From Mactromeris polynyma (taxonomy: Eukaryota; Mollusca; Bivalvia; Venerida; Mactridae), in contig JASFXZ010000001.1 in NCBI GenBank assembly GCA_032209605.1, positions 8,619,703-8,683,702 of the forward strand: a DNA stretch of 64,000 nt. Reading direction: 5' to 3'. Within the stretch, counting starts at the first letter, position 1. The number at the start of each line of letters is the position of its first letter. Under the pieces are notes generated by a model, which ran no database searches, was not told where the DNA came from, and saw only the letters and a program-made list of their open reading frames with translations. The translations under genes were made by a program, and so were the position numbers. This document shows, in pieces, positions 12,776 to 25,440 of this stretch.

Positions 12776-13056
12776 CTGGAATAACCGACAATGACTAGAC
12801 AAGTATTGGTGGATACATGTGTACTTGAAAGGGGAATGACTTCTCGAACGGATAAACTTAGCAAATGATAGGTTGTTAAAATTATTTATTGAAGTGACAA
12901 AGGCTGTCGGCGTTCTGCAGATATTCCGTATAATTATGTAATATTGTAGTTTATGTAGTAAAATGTGATAAAATAGTAATACTAGAATGTTATCTAGAAA
13001 ATACGAGAATGTCTTTGGTTGTTAGTACAACTGTACTTGGTGACTCATATCTAGAA

Positions 13057-13299
13057 ATGAGCGCCGCTGTATGATTTCCAATCCTTCTTAAAGTGACGTC
13101 ATTTCCAGAAAACGTCACAGGTGACGTCACCATGTACTGACAGTACGTAAGCAATTTTGACCCATATGACAATATGAAAACAAATTGACCATATGGAGTA
13201 AATATTGTTTCCTGCCTACAAATAGTGACCTCACATGTGGCGTTTTCTTGAAATGACGTCACTTACAGAAGAGGTTGTAAATCCCATAGCAGCGCTCAT
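13057..13299 (-). mobile_element. Foldback (MITE-like) element, copy 1, with CRE-type palindromes
   Basis: The ends are inverted: ATGAGCGCCGCTGTATG at the left, ATAGCAGCGCTCAT at the right. Inside both ends sits TGACGTCA next to GAAAACG. The internal sequence matches, in reverse orientation, the copy at 44845-45086 (TTGTTTCCTGC and CATATGGAGTAAATATT). Family copies at 44845 and 61308 confirm a dispersed element. No coding capacity is visible. Confidence 0.85.
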
Positions 13300-16200
13300 A
13301 TATTGATCATTAAATAATATCATTCACATACAATTTTCTATTATATGTCAACATGTGATTATTGTCCATATAATGCAACGGAATACTTGTTCTGTTCTTC
13401 AGTACTGTGTATTACAAACAAAATGAAATGTGCATTTATTGTCCGCACTTTTCTCTTGTCCGAGGAACTTAATACACTGGTCAAAAGATGCTACTTGAAA
13501 GAATGAACGTAAGTTCGACCAGTATACACCAGGATTTATTTATAGTTCAGTTGGCTTGAATCATTATTTTTTTATGTTATCGCTTACAGCAATCAAAATC
13601 GGGATATGGTATCCGGTAGTTTTTTAGAAAAAAATGTAAAAATAATTTTGGCGCTTTAGCATATTTTGACCAGTACAGTTCCATAATATTACAAAAGTAT
13701 TATAATTATATTCTTATTGCTTTTGTTGTCCGTTTAAATATACATACAACAACGCCCCCCACTTAGAGAAACATTAAACCACTTTCTGTCTTTGGGACTT
13801 TTCATTACACCCGTTTATGTATAAGCATGCCCATAACTTATTTAATGTTCTACGCAACTTATAACTTGTCATTTAAAAAACAAATTATTTTTTAGAAGAA
13901 GTGTCTTTAGTTGTTTGATCTTTTATGTATTTTTAAGACTGACAAACATTCTTAGTTTGTCTAAGGCAACCAGTTCTATCTTAATTTTGGACTGAAGGAA
14001 AGTTTGCACTTGTTTGATACATCGATTTACTGAATTTGTCAGTTACTCATATGACTTCCTTTTTGTCGTGCATAAGATTTTTGCACGTAAATGAGACATA
14101 AAGGGCTGATAAAAAGGGCAACCGTTGTCTTTCGAGATTTTGAATCGGTCTCAATATAGCATAAACTCGTACATATATTCATAAATCACGACTTTCGTAT
14201 AAATAAAACTCATCCTGTTTATAAAGTTTAGTAATTTTTGACAAAGTTCTGTGAAACATCTGTACTATTTATCTTACAGCAAGAAAATTTAATTCAAATT
14301 TTCTGCGTCTATATTTTTCGAATATATCCAACCATTTATTTAAATGCATTGCAACTGAACGCTCATGTATAGTATTGAGAATGTATATGTATACATTTAC
14401 CAAGTGCATACACTTTTTTAATACGATAAAATCATAATTATTTTTCAAACATTTGTTAGATGTTTAGAAAGTGGTGATATTATTTTCTTGTATTTAACAT
14501 TATTCTGATGTTGCTGACCTCTCTTTACAAGCGATAGGTCATGCTTAATTGTTAAATTGAATTTAAATGATAAATGTTTATGAAGTGTTAATCAATTAGC
14601 ATTTTAATTGTTTTAGTAGGTAATGAGTATTTACACAAATATGAGACCATTTTGACTGATAATTGACTTATATAAATATTTGTCTAGAAACACATATTGC
14701 ACATTAGCTTTGATATTTACATGTTTTGCACAGCAACTGTTCTTGGTCTGTCTTTCGTTCTGACTTCAAGAAGATTGTCAATTCTGTTTAAATTTCAATC
14801 TGCAAAGTTATTAATGATCTATATTTTGTGATAGAGCTTTTAGATATTGTCTTCAATGTAAATATATGGTATCTCGATTAGAATTGTGCTTGCACGATCT
14901 CATATCTTCATCTTGTCGTCTTTGTAGAGATTCGGTCGAAGGGAGACAACTACAATTCACTGGTTAGACTTAAAAGAGTATGACAGAGTAGTTGTTCCTG
15001 ATACATGTATATTAGTCGTGTTATTTCTACTTGTTCGTGTACTCTGTATGTAACTGGCATACACTAGTTTTAACAAATTACTAGTAATCCATTATCATTG
15101 TTACTACTGTTTGTTCATAGATTTGTTGGGAAAATTCATAGTAGATTTTATACAAATGAGATTACGTATCCCGCGGGTTGTATGGGCTTATATGTCCAGG
15201 AATACAGTAAAAATACTACCCTCGTGTTTGTTTTCATTTAGCATCTGATCTAGTGGTCTGCATGTGTAATGGGACCTAGATTTCGTCGTGGGACTATTTA
15301 CTATCTCAAACTAAAGTTATAACATCAAACTTGTTTAATAAACTTACTAAAAATGAGATGATGCGTCCAGTTGGCATACCGTGATCTGTATGTTTATAGG
15401 ACTGGAATCGATAGTATGATGGTATAGCCGTGTAGGACAAACATAACATATTTTGGGTGATAGGAACAGTAAAACCGTACACACAAATCTATATCAATTG
15501 GATCCTACTTGGTATATCTGAAGAGTACGTAACCGTGTATCCACTTCTAACTTTTCAGCGATTGCTTACGAAGAAAAGAACCGTACAGTAAGCCATAGTT
15601 TCACTGACTCACGTGAACAACGATAAAACAATCGAATGAATGACTTGTCAGTACCACATACAAAGCGCACCAACTATAGCGACTTTGTGACTATGGTTGG
15701 ATGATAAAACTCAGTATAGTTCATCTATGGTCTAGTTACTTAGGTCACTCTTAGAATTTGGAGAGTTGAAACCCCTATAGAGGTGTTCCGAATATCGACT
15801 ATAGTTCAACCGTACTAAATCGGTGGTTGAATCATGGTATATGTTATAAACAAATATATATATACCTTAATGAAAAGTCACCCAAACCTCGTCAAGGTTA
15901 CAAAAGTTGTTCGGATGAAGAGAATTAGGTTTAGTGGTTAACGTAAGATATGATTGGTTTCCACAACGCTGTCAATCAAATAGCAAAGCCATGTTTGTAC
16001 GGCTACGCCGAAAGATGATACAAAATAAATGATGAGCGGAAATAAGACTACCGACTTGGAACGGTTCGTGTCAAAATACCACTGCATGTTTAAACATGGT
16101 TCAAGAGTGTACCCAACCCGCCCACTTATCACACCATCACCGAACATGAATCAAAGGCAACAAGTGCAGCGAAACTTCCTTTAAGCAACCGAGTGTATTG

Positions 16201-16842
16201 TCTAGACCGGTTGTAATACATACTTGTTTCAGTATGTTGCATCTTACTCGTACTTGCATATAATTTAGTTTATCTGAATCCTGATAATTTCGTCCGGTTC
16301 CAGGAGTAAAAGAGAGCTGGCGTCTAAGATAGAAAAGTATTCGGACATGTCAGAAATCTATCAGAGCCGGTCATTGTAGTGCGGTTGTTCATTGTGATGG
16401 AGACACGAAATAGGTGCTCATACTTAAGGAGTTTATGATGAAAAATTTAAATATGCACTACAAGTCAAATGTTCCAAGTACATGTACACACTTTTGAAAT
16501 AGACCATGAATAAATCAATAATAAAAAATAATCTAAGTTCAAACAAATGTTTATGACTTCCTATTTAAGGCATGCTTTCACCTAAGCAGAAGAAAATTCG
16601 ATATCTGTGTCAAAATCAATGATGTGCGACGAAAATGACGAAATCTCAATTTCTTCGTACGCTTATCTAGTGGTGAAAAATGTATTCAAATTGCTTCATA
16701 CACGAATAATTCGAAATTCAGCAAATCCCTGCATTCTGATTGGCTAATCGGAGGCCCTTCCGGACTTTATTCAATGTGTGTGCGTTCTGATCGGCGTTTA
16801 CACATGCATGAACGCCAAAAAAATGGTCGTTTAATCCTATAT

Positions 16843-16936
16843 TGAGAAACTCGGTACATACACAAAGTATTTGACACTGGAAGAGTTCGGTCGTGCAGTT
16901 GGAATGCTTCAAGCCGCCATGTCAATGAGACAGGTA
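16843..16936 (+). pseudogene. Transposase N-terminal helix-turn-helix scrap
   Basis: One frame reads IEKLGTYTKYLTLEEF then GRAVGMLQAAMSMRQV before a stop. This resembles the first helix of Tc1/mariner-type DNA-binding domains (GRAVGMLQAG, SxRQVA). No catalytic region follows. The fragment ends at CAG|GTATGA, which looks like a splice donor but may be chance. Confidence 0.45.
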
Positions 16937-17707
16937 TGATTTTATTTCTTATGTTGTTGTTACAAAACCCACACAGAAATTGCAAATAACGTTATTTGCA
17001 TTGGATTTGAGAAAAACATCATGTTTCTATCGTTATGTTTTAATTGAAAGACGTCGCATTATGTTACCTTCATTAAGCCGTTATGCACTTTGAAATACGT
17101 TTACAGTAACGTTTTAATTGTGAACCTGATTCTTACAGAAAATGGCGCAGTGATGAATTTGTTAATAGTACAGGATATGTATCTATAGTTATTGGGAGCA
17201 AGTCGAACTTCTTCTTGGAAATTGCTTTTAAGTAGTATGTTGTCCTTATTTCTACTACATTTTATTTGCGTATACTTGTACTTTCATTCATATCGTATTA
17301 ATTTCTGAACACAAATGTTACACATATAGGTTGACACATACTTGATTGGTCATGAAATTTTAGCTCTGATTTAAATTTTGTGATAGAAATATTCGGAGTA
17401 AACAAGACATTTTTATATCAGCATGTTTGGAAAGTTGTGGACATTAGGATTGTGAGACTGAACTTTTGAAAAGGAACTTTGGTAAATAGTTATTTGTGAA
17501 AATGGATAAACTTGAGTGAAATGTGTTAAGTGAAATGTGTTAAAGTGGCATGGCAGTGTAGAGGATTATAGGTTTATATAAACATCTGTGTGGCCAATAC
17601 TGATAGGGAGAGAATACCCGGTGAGTGTTTTGACAGGAGCATTAGTAATTACCCAAACTGACTAGTCTATATAAACACATATTAGTGGTAAATAACTTGT
17701 ATTCAAA

Positions 17708-18950
17708 ATGGGAATTGATTTAGCAATATACAGGTCAAGAATTGGTACTTTTGAGGCGAGTTGTAAACAACAAGTTCGTAGTAAAAGTAAATCCAGATAC
17801 AACCCATACACGACCGGATCAGATATACATTACAGAAGCTTAGCCTGTAACGTTGTCCTTTTATTTTGTACAACAGTCTTGTATGGGATAGCTTATGGAA
17901 ACCAGTACCTAGCAGAAAACTATGCTGATGCAAATAAGGTAACGGATGTGAATGATGGAAACATATATGTATTCCAATGGGATCATAAATCTATAACATC
18001 GAGTAAATATTCTTTATGTGAGGTCTATTCCGCATTAGTAGAATCTTATTATTATCAAGTGACGTTGAGGTAAATCCTGGATCTACTGAGGAAACAATTA
18101 ATATACTGAATGCTATCCAAGAATCAAATACAAAATTTTCAAGTGATATAGCCAAAGTCAAGGATGAAATTTGAATGTGCAGAAAGACATTATGATAGTG
18201 AAATCTGAGGTCAGTTCTATGAAGCAAATAGTACACAATATTGAAGTTAGGCAAACAGATTGTGAAAACAAGAGTTCAGTCCCTTGAAAACAAAAAAGAG
18301 ATGCTTGATAACATCAAAGCAAATGATAAAATTGAACAACTAGAACTTGCTCGTGATATGATAATGGATGATATTGATGCACTGGACCTGAAATTGGAAA
18401 ATCCTTGTAACATGTGTGAACAGCTAGCGGAACAGGTCGATAAGCTCGAAGCTGAACAACGCAAGAATTCAGTTAGAATATTTGGTCTTCCGGAACAAGT
18501 TGATGAAACCAACAATGCCTTAAAATCAAGCATAGTGAAGAAAGTTTTTGATGTTGCCAGTCCAAAGAGCGTATTTCAGGAAAGTGAAATAGTGTTTGCT
18601 AGGCGAATTGGTGAACAGGAATATGATCGACCACGAATGGTACTTGTGAAACTATCCAACTTCAATACCAAACCTATAAGCATTTTCCAAGGTCGTGATT
18701 CTCTGCGTGATAATGGAATACGTGTGGCTAATGATTTGACTGTTAGACAGCGCGACATCCTCAAATCCTTAAAGGCTAAAGGTAAAAAATGATACTTTAA
18801 AGGTGGGCTCTTACAATTTATCCCATCCCAAACCGAAGAGGGCCAAGGCTACCAGTCCAAAACTCGAATCATTAAACGAGGCGTTCGAACACTTCAACAC
18901 CAAATTACCGAGAGAGAGAAATTAAACAATATTGACGATTAGGGGTCAGG
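17708..18950 (+). pseudogene. Retrotransposon ORF1 remnant with 2A-like motif
   Basis: The remnant starts MGIDLAIYRSRIGTFEAS, the YRxRIGxF type of N-terminus seen in some non-LTR elements. At 18061-18084 the frame carrying ORF1 reads DVEVNPGS, close to the 2A consensus DxExNPGP with Ser for the final Pro; this frame differs from that of the ATG at 17708. A coiled coil follows (18241-18470), then RKNSVRIFGLPE and EIVFARRIG, an RRM-like RNA-binding part. At least three frameshifts are needed between 18040 and 18800. The ORF1 product would be the RNA-binding chaperone of the element. Confidence 0.7.
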
Positions 18951-18979
18951 TCAAGGCACCATACCTACTACTGAACTTA

Positions 18980-21900
18980 AGAGTGCTACCTATTTAGAGT
19001 GGAATATTGAAGGACTTGCTAACAAGCTTAATGACTCATCATTTGTGAACTATCTTAAACAGTTTGATGTGATAGGTTTAACAGAAACATGGGAAATTGA
19101 TTCCAATAATGTTGATGCTAGTTTCACTAATTACGTTAAATTTGTATGCCCTGCAAACAAATCAAATAAGGGTGGCCGAAATATGGGTGGTGTTATTGTC
19201 ATGATAAGAAATAATCTTGCAAATAGTATTAAGTATGTTTGTAAACAGTTTCAATATGGTATTTTGCTTACGAATTAGCAAACAATTATTTGGTAGTGTA
19301 AAAGATGTTTTATATGCATGTGTATATTTTCCACCTATAGTATCTCCTTTTTATAATAAATAAAATGAGACAGGTATTCAGTGTTTAGAAAATGTATTAA
19401 TTAGCAATGAATATTTATTGTCAATGGATGTGTTATTTTGTGGTGATTTTAATGCACGAACTGCTGATCTTCATGACTTTGTTTTACCTGAGAGTAATGT
19501 ACCTTTATTTATGAATATACTGATATTTCGAATGAAACAATTATTACAGTTAGAACATCACGTGATAAATGCGTTAATACTTCAGGGCGAGAGTTGTTGT
19601 TATTCTGCAAATCGTATGGTACATCTATTGTTAATGGCCGCCTTGACAGAGATACTGGGGGAGAGTTTACATATATTGACACGAATGGGTGTAGTGTCGT
19701 GGATTATTTCATTGCCTCCATTAATGTGTTTATGAATATTGGTAATTTTGAGGTAGATATAATGAGTACATGTAAACACCTACCATTGCTATGTTCTATA
19801 AAAACACTAAACAAACCAGATGAGAACATTGCAAACCATGATGAGTCCTTTACTGAGAAAGTTTTCTATAGGCTTGATAATTTAGAGAGCGAAATGAAAT
19901 ATAAAGATAATATTTCATCCAGTATATTAAATGGTGATTTCGATTCTCTTGAAGAAAATATATCTGATAATACAATAAATATAAATGAAGTAATTGGTGA
20001 TTTTGAGAAACTGCTTTTGACGGAAAGTGAAGAATTTAAAACGTCGAAAATAATGGGGAAAAAAACAGATCTGCAAATGGTTTGATAAAGACTGTAAAAT
20101 AAGTAGAACAGAAAAAACAAGAGCCTTCGAAAATTAAGAAAGAGCAAAAATGATCATGATTTAAATGTTTATTTAAACTGCAAGAAAAACCTTACCAAAA
20201 TGAGAATTTTCAATAGACAATCACTTTATTCAATAGTGTCTTTTGCGGGTAATCAAAAACAATTTTGGCAAAAAGTGAAATCAGCTCAAAATTCTCCACG
20301 CATAAAACCGCAAATCTCTTTAACGCAGTGGCATGATCATTTTCAGTCTGTTTTTCAGACTGACTTGGCTGACAATATAGACACTCCTGAAACTGCTGAT
20401 AATAATGGAAACCTAGTTGAAGATATAGAGAATGATGCCGAAACTGTTTTGTTTAATGGCGATATCACTGATGATGAAATAGTGTCTGTTATTAACGAAC
20501 TTAAACGTAACAAAGCCTCAGCGGGCGATCTGATACCTGCACATGTCATTTTAAGTATACAATTGTTGCTACCATATTTGAAAAAAACTATTCAATAGAA
20601 TATTTCATAGCGGCACATTTCCTGAAAAATGGTCACTCTCTGTTATAGTCCCCTTACATAAAAAAGGGTCAATAAATAATCCTGACAACTACAGAGGAAT
20701 ATCACTTGTACAACTATTGAGCAAAATATACACCAGCATTTTAAATAAACGTATAACATTTTTCGCAAACGCATTTGATAGAATATCAGAGGCACAAGGG
20801 GGCTTCAGAGCAGGTTATTCAACAGTTGATAGTGGTTTCATTTTATATCCTTTGCTAGTAAATATTTATGTCAGAAACGTGGAAAATTGTACATAGCTTT
20901 TTTTGATTTTAAAAAGGCCTTTGATAGTATTGATAGAACCAAATTGTACTCTGTTCTTACACGTTATGGCATCAAAGGTAATCTTTTGAATTCCATAAAA
21001 GGTATATATAACTCTGTTAAAACTTGTGTTAAAAATAACAAAGCTTGTAGTGATGTATGTGATTGTCCATTAGGACTACGTCTGGGCTTTAATTTTAGCT
21101 AATAGTGGTATTGTTGGAATACAGCTTACACCTGACTTAGTACAAATTTTACTCTTACTTTTTGGCTGATGATGTAGCGTTGACGGCAAATACTGTTAAC
21201 GGCTTACAAAAGCAACTTAATAGTTTATCTGTATATTGTAAGGAATGGAAATTGTTTGTAAATAGAGAAAAATCCAAGATATTAGTATTTAAAAATGGAG
21301 GAAAATTGTCACGGCACGACAGTAATTATTATATTTCAGTCTATATCAGTCTTACTAATAACAAGATTATGTCTCATCATTTAATTGTATGATATAGTGT
21401 TGTATTATCTGTTTGTATGTATTAAATGTATTGTTGATGTATGGGCTGGAGGCTGGAGAATTGAATTGTATTGAATATATCTCTGCTACAGTGGCGAGAA
21501 TTAATGCTATTTTGACCTTGATGTTTAAGGTCCGGAGGTCATATTTTCTGTACCAAACTGTTGGCATTCCCACATCAATTACATAGCAGAAAAGGCATGG
21601 AAAAGGGTTAACATACTGATACGTAAATTGAAAAATTCTCTTGACCGTAAATCCCTTAAAATAATCAACATCTCCTTCATTAGACATATCCTTGTATATG
21701 CTGTCTGGATCAACTACTACAAGCTCGGTTTTAATCAACTTGACACTATGCGAACTGAATGTGCTTGTATCATGACTGGAACTACCGAGCTTGTTTCTTT
21801 GTATAATTCAGAGAATGAAATACAATGGGAGGCACTCTCAGACAGACGTCAGGAGCACCGATGTATTAAGTTTTTTCAACATGAAATCATTCTTTCGTCC

Positions 21901-22280
21901 AACTTATCTATCTTCTCTTGTTCCTGGTTCTGGTAACAATAATAAACGTCGCACTTCAAATTACTTCTACGTGGGAGATAGGTACGTCTTCGTTCTCAAT
22001 GCAGAGTTCTGAATCTTGATTTATTCCGGAATATCTCTAATACCCCGTTATGTTAATGTGGACAAGTCGAGTATACTTTACACTATTCCTTTGAGTGCAG
22101 ATTTTACAACGCCTGCCGTAACACCTTTCTACGTATTTTGCAGAATGTCCATATATATTTGGACACTGGTGTTTTTAGATACCCACACCTTTCTTATCAA
22201 GATAACAGGATATCTCCCATGTACAGACTTACATATCGAACAGTTTAATAATCTTCTAAGTCGAAACGTCTTTCCTTGAG
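18980..22280 (+). pseudogene. Retrotransposon ORF2 remnant: endonuclease and reverse transcriptase
   Basis: Endonuclease pieces include LEWNIEGLANKL, FDVIGLTETW (19000-19090) and FCGDFNART (19437-19463). The reverse transcriptase includes LKRNKASAGDLIPAH, VIVPLHKKGS, NPDNYRGISLVQLLSKIY, AQGGFRAGYST, FFDFKKAFDSIDRTKLYSVL and an altered catalytic box LADDVALTA near 21165-21190. Sequence just before this box appears partly deleted, and the usual aromatic residue before ADD is Leu. C-terminal pieces continue to about 22280 (TGTTELVSLYN, WEALSDRRQEHR, PTYLSSLVPGSG). Frames change repeatedly, so no functional protein is possible. Confidence 0.8.
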
Positions 22281-22619
22281 ATATTGTATTTATTCTCTCC
22301 TTTATATTTATACTACACTCCTTTCATTAGTACATATTTATCTTTTCATATTGTTTCTATCCTGAAAACATCCATCTAGAATCCCAATAGCTTAAAGCAA
22401 AACATGTTTATGTAATTTACTGTCCACCAAGGAAAAGAAGTCTACGAGACAGTGTCTCTCATTCTTATCCTTTCAAACATTCTATTGTCAAAATTCCGAT
22501 TTATGTATAAAAATAATATTTATGCAATATTTCTGGGAAGAACTATGTTTAAACGTAGCGCTATTTCCGGAGTAGTTGATAGATTAGTCACCTATTAATT
22601 TTCGGGTTCTCAGACGATA

Positions 22620-22970
22620 TTTGGTCAGAAGAAAAGACCCGGTATTGATGTGGAAAGTTTAATTCTCTATCAAGACAATGCGTCACCGCATACTGCTAGA
22701 TCAAATATCATAGATATTAACTTTACAGGTTTCGAGTGTTTGAATCACGCATCGTATTCCCCGGATCTTGCTCCGTGTGACTTCGGAGTTTTTCCACGTT
22801 TGAAGTTGCAAGGAATTCGTCATGACAGCCGTGACCACTTGTTCAGCATGTTAACTCAGTAGTTAATTCCTATGAATCAGATTGGTATGACAGTATTTTT
22901 CAATCATGGGTTAAACGGCATCAGAACAATGTTAAGACTGGCGGTTGTTACTTTGAAAAGTTATGACGTT
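22620..22970 (+). pseudogene. Mariner-family transposase C-terminal fragment
   Basis: The frame reads LILYQDNASPHTA, then HASYSPDLAPCDFGVFPRLK, matching the DN...PHTA and YSPDLAPxD catalytic blocks of mariner transposases. After one stop at 22861 the same frame continues through WYDSIFQSWVKRHQNNVKTG and GCYFEKL to a stop near 22968, as at the natural C-terminus. The N-terminal half is missing and no terminal inverted repeats were found. Confidence 0.8.
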
Positions 22971-23930
22971 ATGTAATGTAAGTGGCGTTAACGTCGCAAT
23001 TACTTCTTGACCTACGTCACACAAGCCACACTGTATGTATATACATTATTGCTAAAATGTCATTTGTCAATATATTCTTGTGATTGGTGCGTGATACGTA
23101 GGATGTGTAAATAGCGCACACATAGTGATTGTATCCGGAAATAACCGAAAACATCCGGAATAACAGAAAATATATAGAAATTGCCTTGTGGAGCAAGTTC
23201 TTACGTTAATGTACATTCGTGTAATATCATGTAAAGTCGCATTCTGAACCTTTCAGTGCTTTTTGTTCATACAATTTACTTCTGTTGGGCTTGGTAGTCT
23301 GCCTTTAATTCATTCAAGACGTTTTTACATCATATACTTCGAAGAAAACAAATGCCTGTCAGCTATAAATAGCACAGAACAATACCCAATCAAAAGGACT
23401 GGTGTTCAATGTAGTATTGGATTGGTCTTTTTCAAACAGTAAGAAACGCAACATTGTTTTATAATGGAATGGTAGGATGAATATCGCCTTGTATACAGTG
23501 TCGTTTATACTGAATAATAAGAAACACACATCTGCCTAGCTACAACCGAGACTTCCTAAAATGTTTAATTTATGGATAAAGTTGTTAATTTATTATGCTT
23601 TTGTACGGATAATTGCAACGGATGATAGCTTTGGTCGTTAATGGTAATAACAAATGGCTTTCTCTAAACACATTTGTTTATTTAATTGATACACTTTTAA
23701 GTAATGACAACTGTAATCAGACTGCTGAATAAATAAATAATGCATTAAAGACATTATCTAAACAGAGTGCCCCCCCCCCCCCCCCCCCTCTCAAAGAAGA
23801 TATCCCAGTAAACAAGATGTCAATAAAAGAAGAGAAATACGTGTTCTTGTTTCCATGTAACGGAATAAAGATAAGTAAAAGGTGGTAAAAACTATCGGAA
23901 GCGGTACATCATTCAGATGTATCTGATTGG
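22971..23930. other. Gene-free spacer with a 19-nt cytosine run
   Basis: AT-rich spacer. A run of about 19 C lies at ~23769-23787. A 17-nt stretch at ~23189-23205 is the reverse complement of part of the SINE tail at ~30915. Nothing else is seen. Confidence 0.5.
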
Positions 23931-25440
23931 CATGTCTTGGAGAGCTTGAAACTCACCCTGAACAAAACCTGTTTGATTATACAACGCAAACATATTATGC
24001 GATGTTCAGTTAAGTTTTCCATCGAAGGTTACATTATGGTGTCCAATAATATCTCAGTGAATAATGAAAATTGTCAGACAGTACCCATATGGTACAACAA
24101 CTTATTTAAAATAGCAGCACACACTTTCTTTTTTAATAATTATTTTGTTAAAGGAATCAGATTTGTTGCAGATTTGTTTGGCAATAATGGATCCTTCTTA
24201 ACATATGAGGTTTTCTTAGAAAAATGGCAGGTCAGAACTCACTTTTTATAATATAACAGTTTGATTAATTGCATTAAGAGAACTTTTGAGGGAAAAGGTA
24301 TTAAAATGCCACAAAGCACATTAGCATACCCAATCCAACCACCCTCAGTTAAACTCATTTGTAGTGCAAACAAAGGATGTCGACATATTTATGATACACT
24401 CAATAACAAAATGTTAGAATTAAAATCTCAGACCAAATGGAGAACAGATCTAGCTTGACATATCTCAACACTTTAATTGGAAGTTCTATTATGAAATACC
24501 ATTTGGCTGCTCTAAAGACTCATCACTTCAATGGCTGCAGTATAGAATTAATCACAGAATTCTTAGTACAAACCGCCTTCTATCAAAAATGGGGCTAGTC
24601 ATTTCTGAAGAGTGTACATTCTGCCATAACCACTCGGAGAGTATTTTACATTTTGGGAGTGTAGACATACATATGCCTTTTGGGGCAAACTGAAAGATTG
24701 GATAAACCAAAACTTTAATGATATCTTTACAGACTGGTCTAAGTGTGATACTATTCTTGGAAATTTGAGACTACAGACTGCTTTAAATGTCATGTTTTTA
24801 GTTGCAAAACAACATACATGTATATACCAAAGTAAAATGAATAAATCTCTTCCAAATATAGAAACTTTTAAGGAAAAGTTTAAAACGTATATTTTGACAC
24901 TAAAATGTCAATCTATTCAATCAGGATCCATGAAAAAAAATATGAAAACTTGGATGGGTTTTGCAGCTATCTGGATGATTGACCAACAAAGACCTGGCCA
25001 GGAATAGCTCATTGAGATATACATTAGTTTCTTGCAGAAAATTTTATTTTCTATTTTTTCCTTGTATTCATGCTTTATCGGAATGAAATCTCTATTAGGT
25101 AGTGTTAATGTTCCCCATTCTTTGCTGATGGAACATCCACACGAATACACCTTGTACCTATGTTTTCTTTCCTTTTCTCCTTCTTTTTAGTGCTTTTTTC
25201 TCTCTACCTTTTCTTTGTATGGACCTTCTTTCTTATCTCCTATCTATTTTTCTATATACATGTAAAATGTTTCATTTATATGGACCTTCTTTCTCATTTC
25301 CTATCTATTTTTCTATATACAGTGTACATGTAAAATGTTTCATTTGTACAGCAGTGCTTTATTTAACATTTGTAAAACTATGTAATTCACTTTTTGCAGT
25401 TCAGCAAACATGGTGTTCAAGGAAAGAACTGTAATAATCC
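23920..25440 (+). mobile_element. 3' fragment of an L1/Tx1-like non-LTR retrotransposon
   Basis: Only the region after the reverse transcriptase remains. One frame (23937-24251) has VPIWYNNLFKI and FVKGIRFVADLFGNNGSFLT, typical of the L1/Tx1 ORF2 C-terminal domain. A second (24261-24458) follows after a short break. At ~24475-25010 come WLQYRINHRILSTNRLL and CTFCHNHSESILHF, a zinc-knuckle-like zf-RVT motif, then LGNLRLQTALNVMFLVAKQH. Several stops and frameshifts are present. The 3' part carries a ~60-bp tandem duplication (25217-25345, TATGGACCTTCTTTCT). Confidence 0.7.

Larger units (their letters stand above)
12364..16840. other. Gene-free stretch downstream of SYDE
   Basis: This begins with the SYDE 3' UTR and then continues as AT-rich sequence. 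Apart from the foldback element at 13057-13299, I see no exon, RNA gene or array. Open frames are short and unrecognisable. Confidence 0.5.
17500..22290 (+). mobile_element. Decayed non-LTR retrotransposon (CR1/Jockey-group type), near full length
   Basis: Remains appear in the usual order: an N-terminal segment with a 2A-like motif, an ORF1 coiled coil with an RRM-like part, an AP-type endonuclease, a reverse transcriptase, and a C-terminal region. Stops and frameshifts separate the pieces, so it is inactive. The limits are approximate: the 5' limit is set by the untranslated sequence before the first ATG at 17708, and the 3' limit by the end of similarity near 22280. No poly(A) tail or target-site duplication was identified. 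Clade assignment rests on gene order and motif style. Confidence 0.8.
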
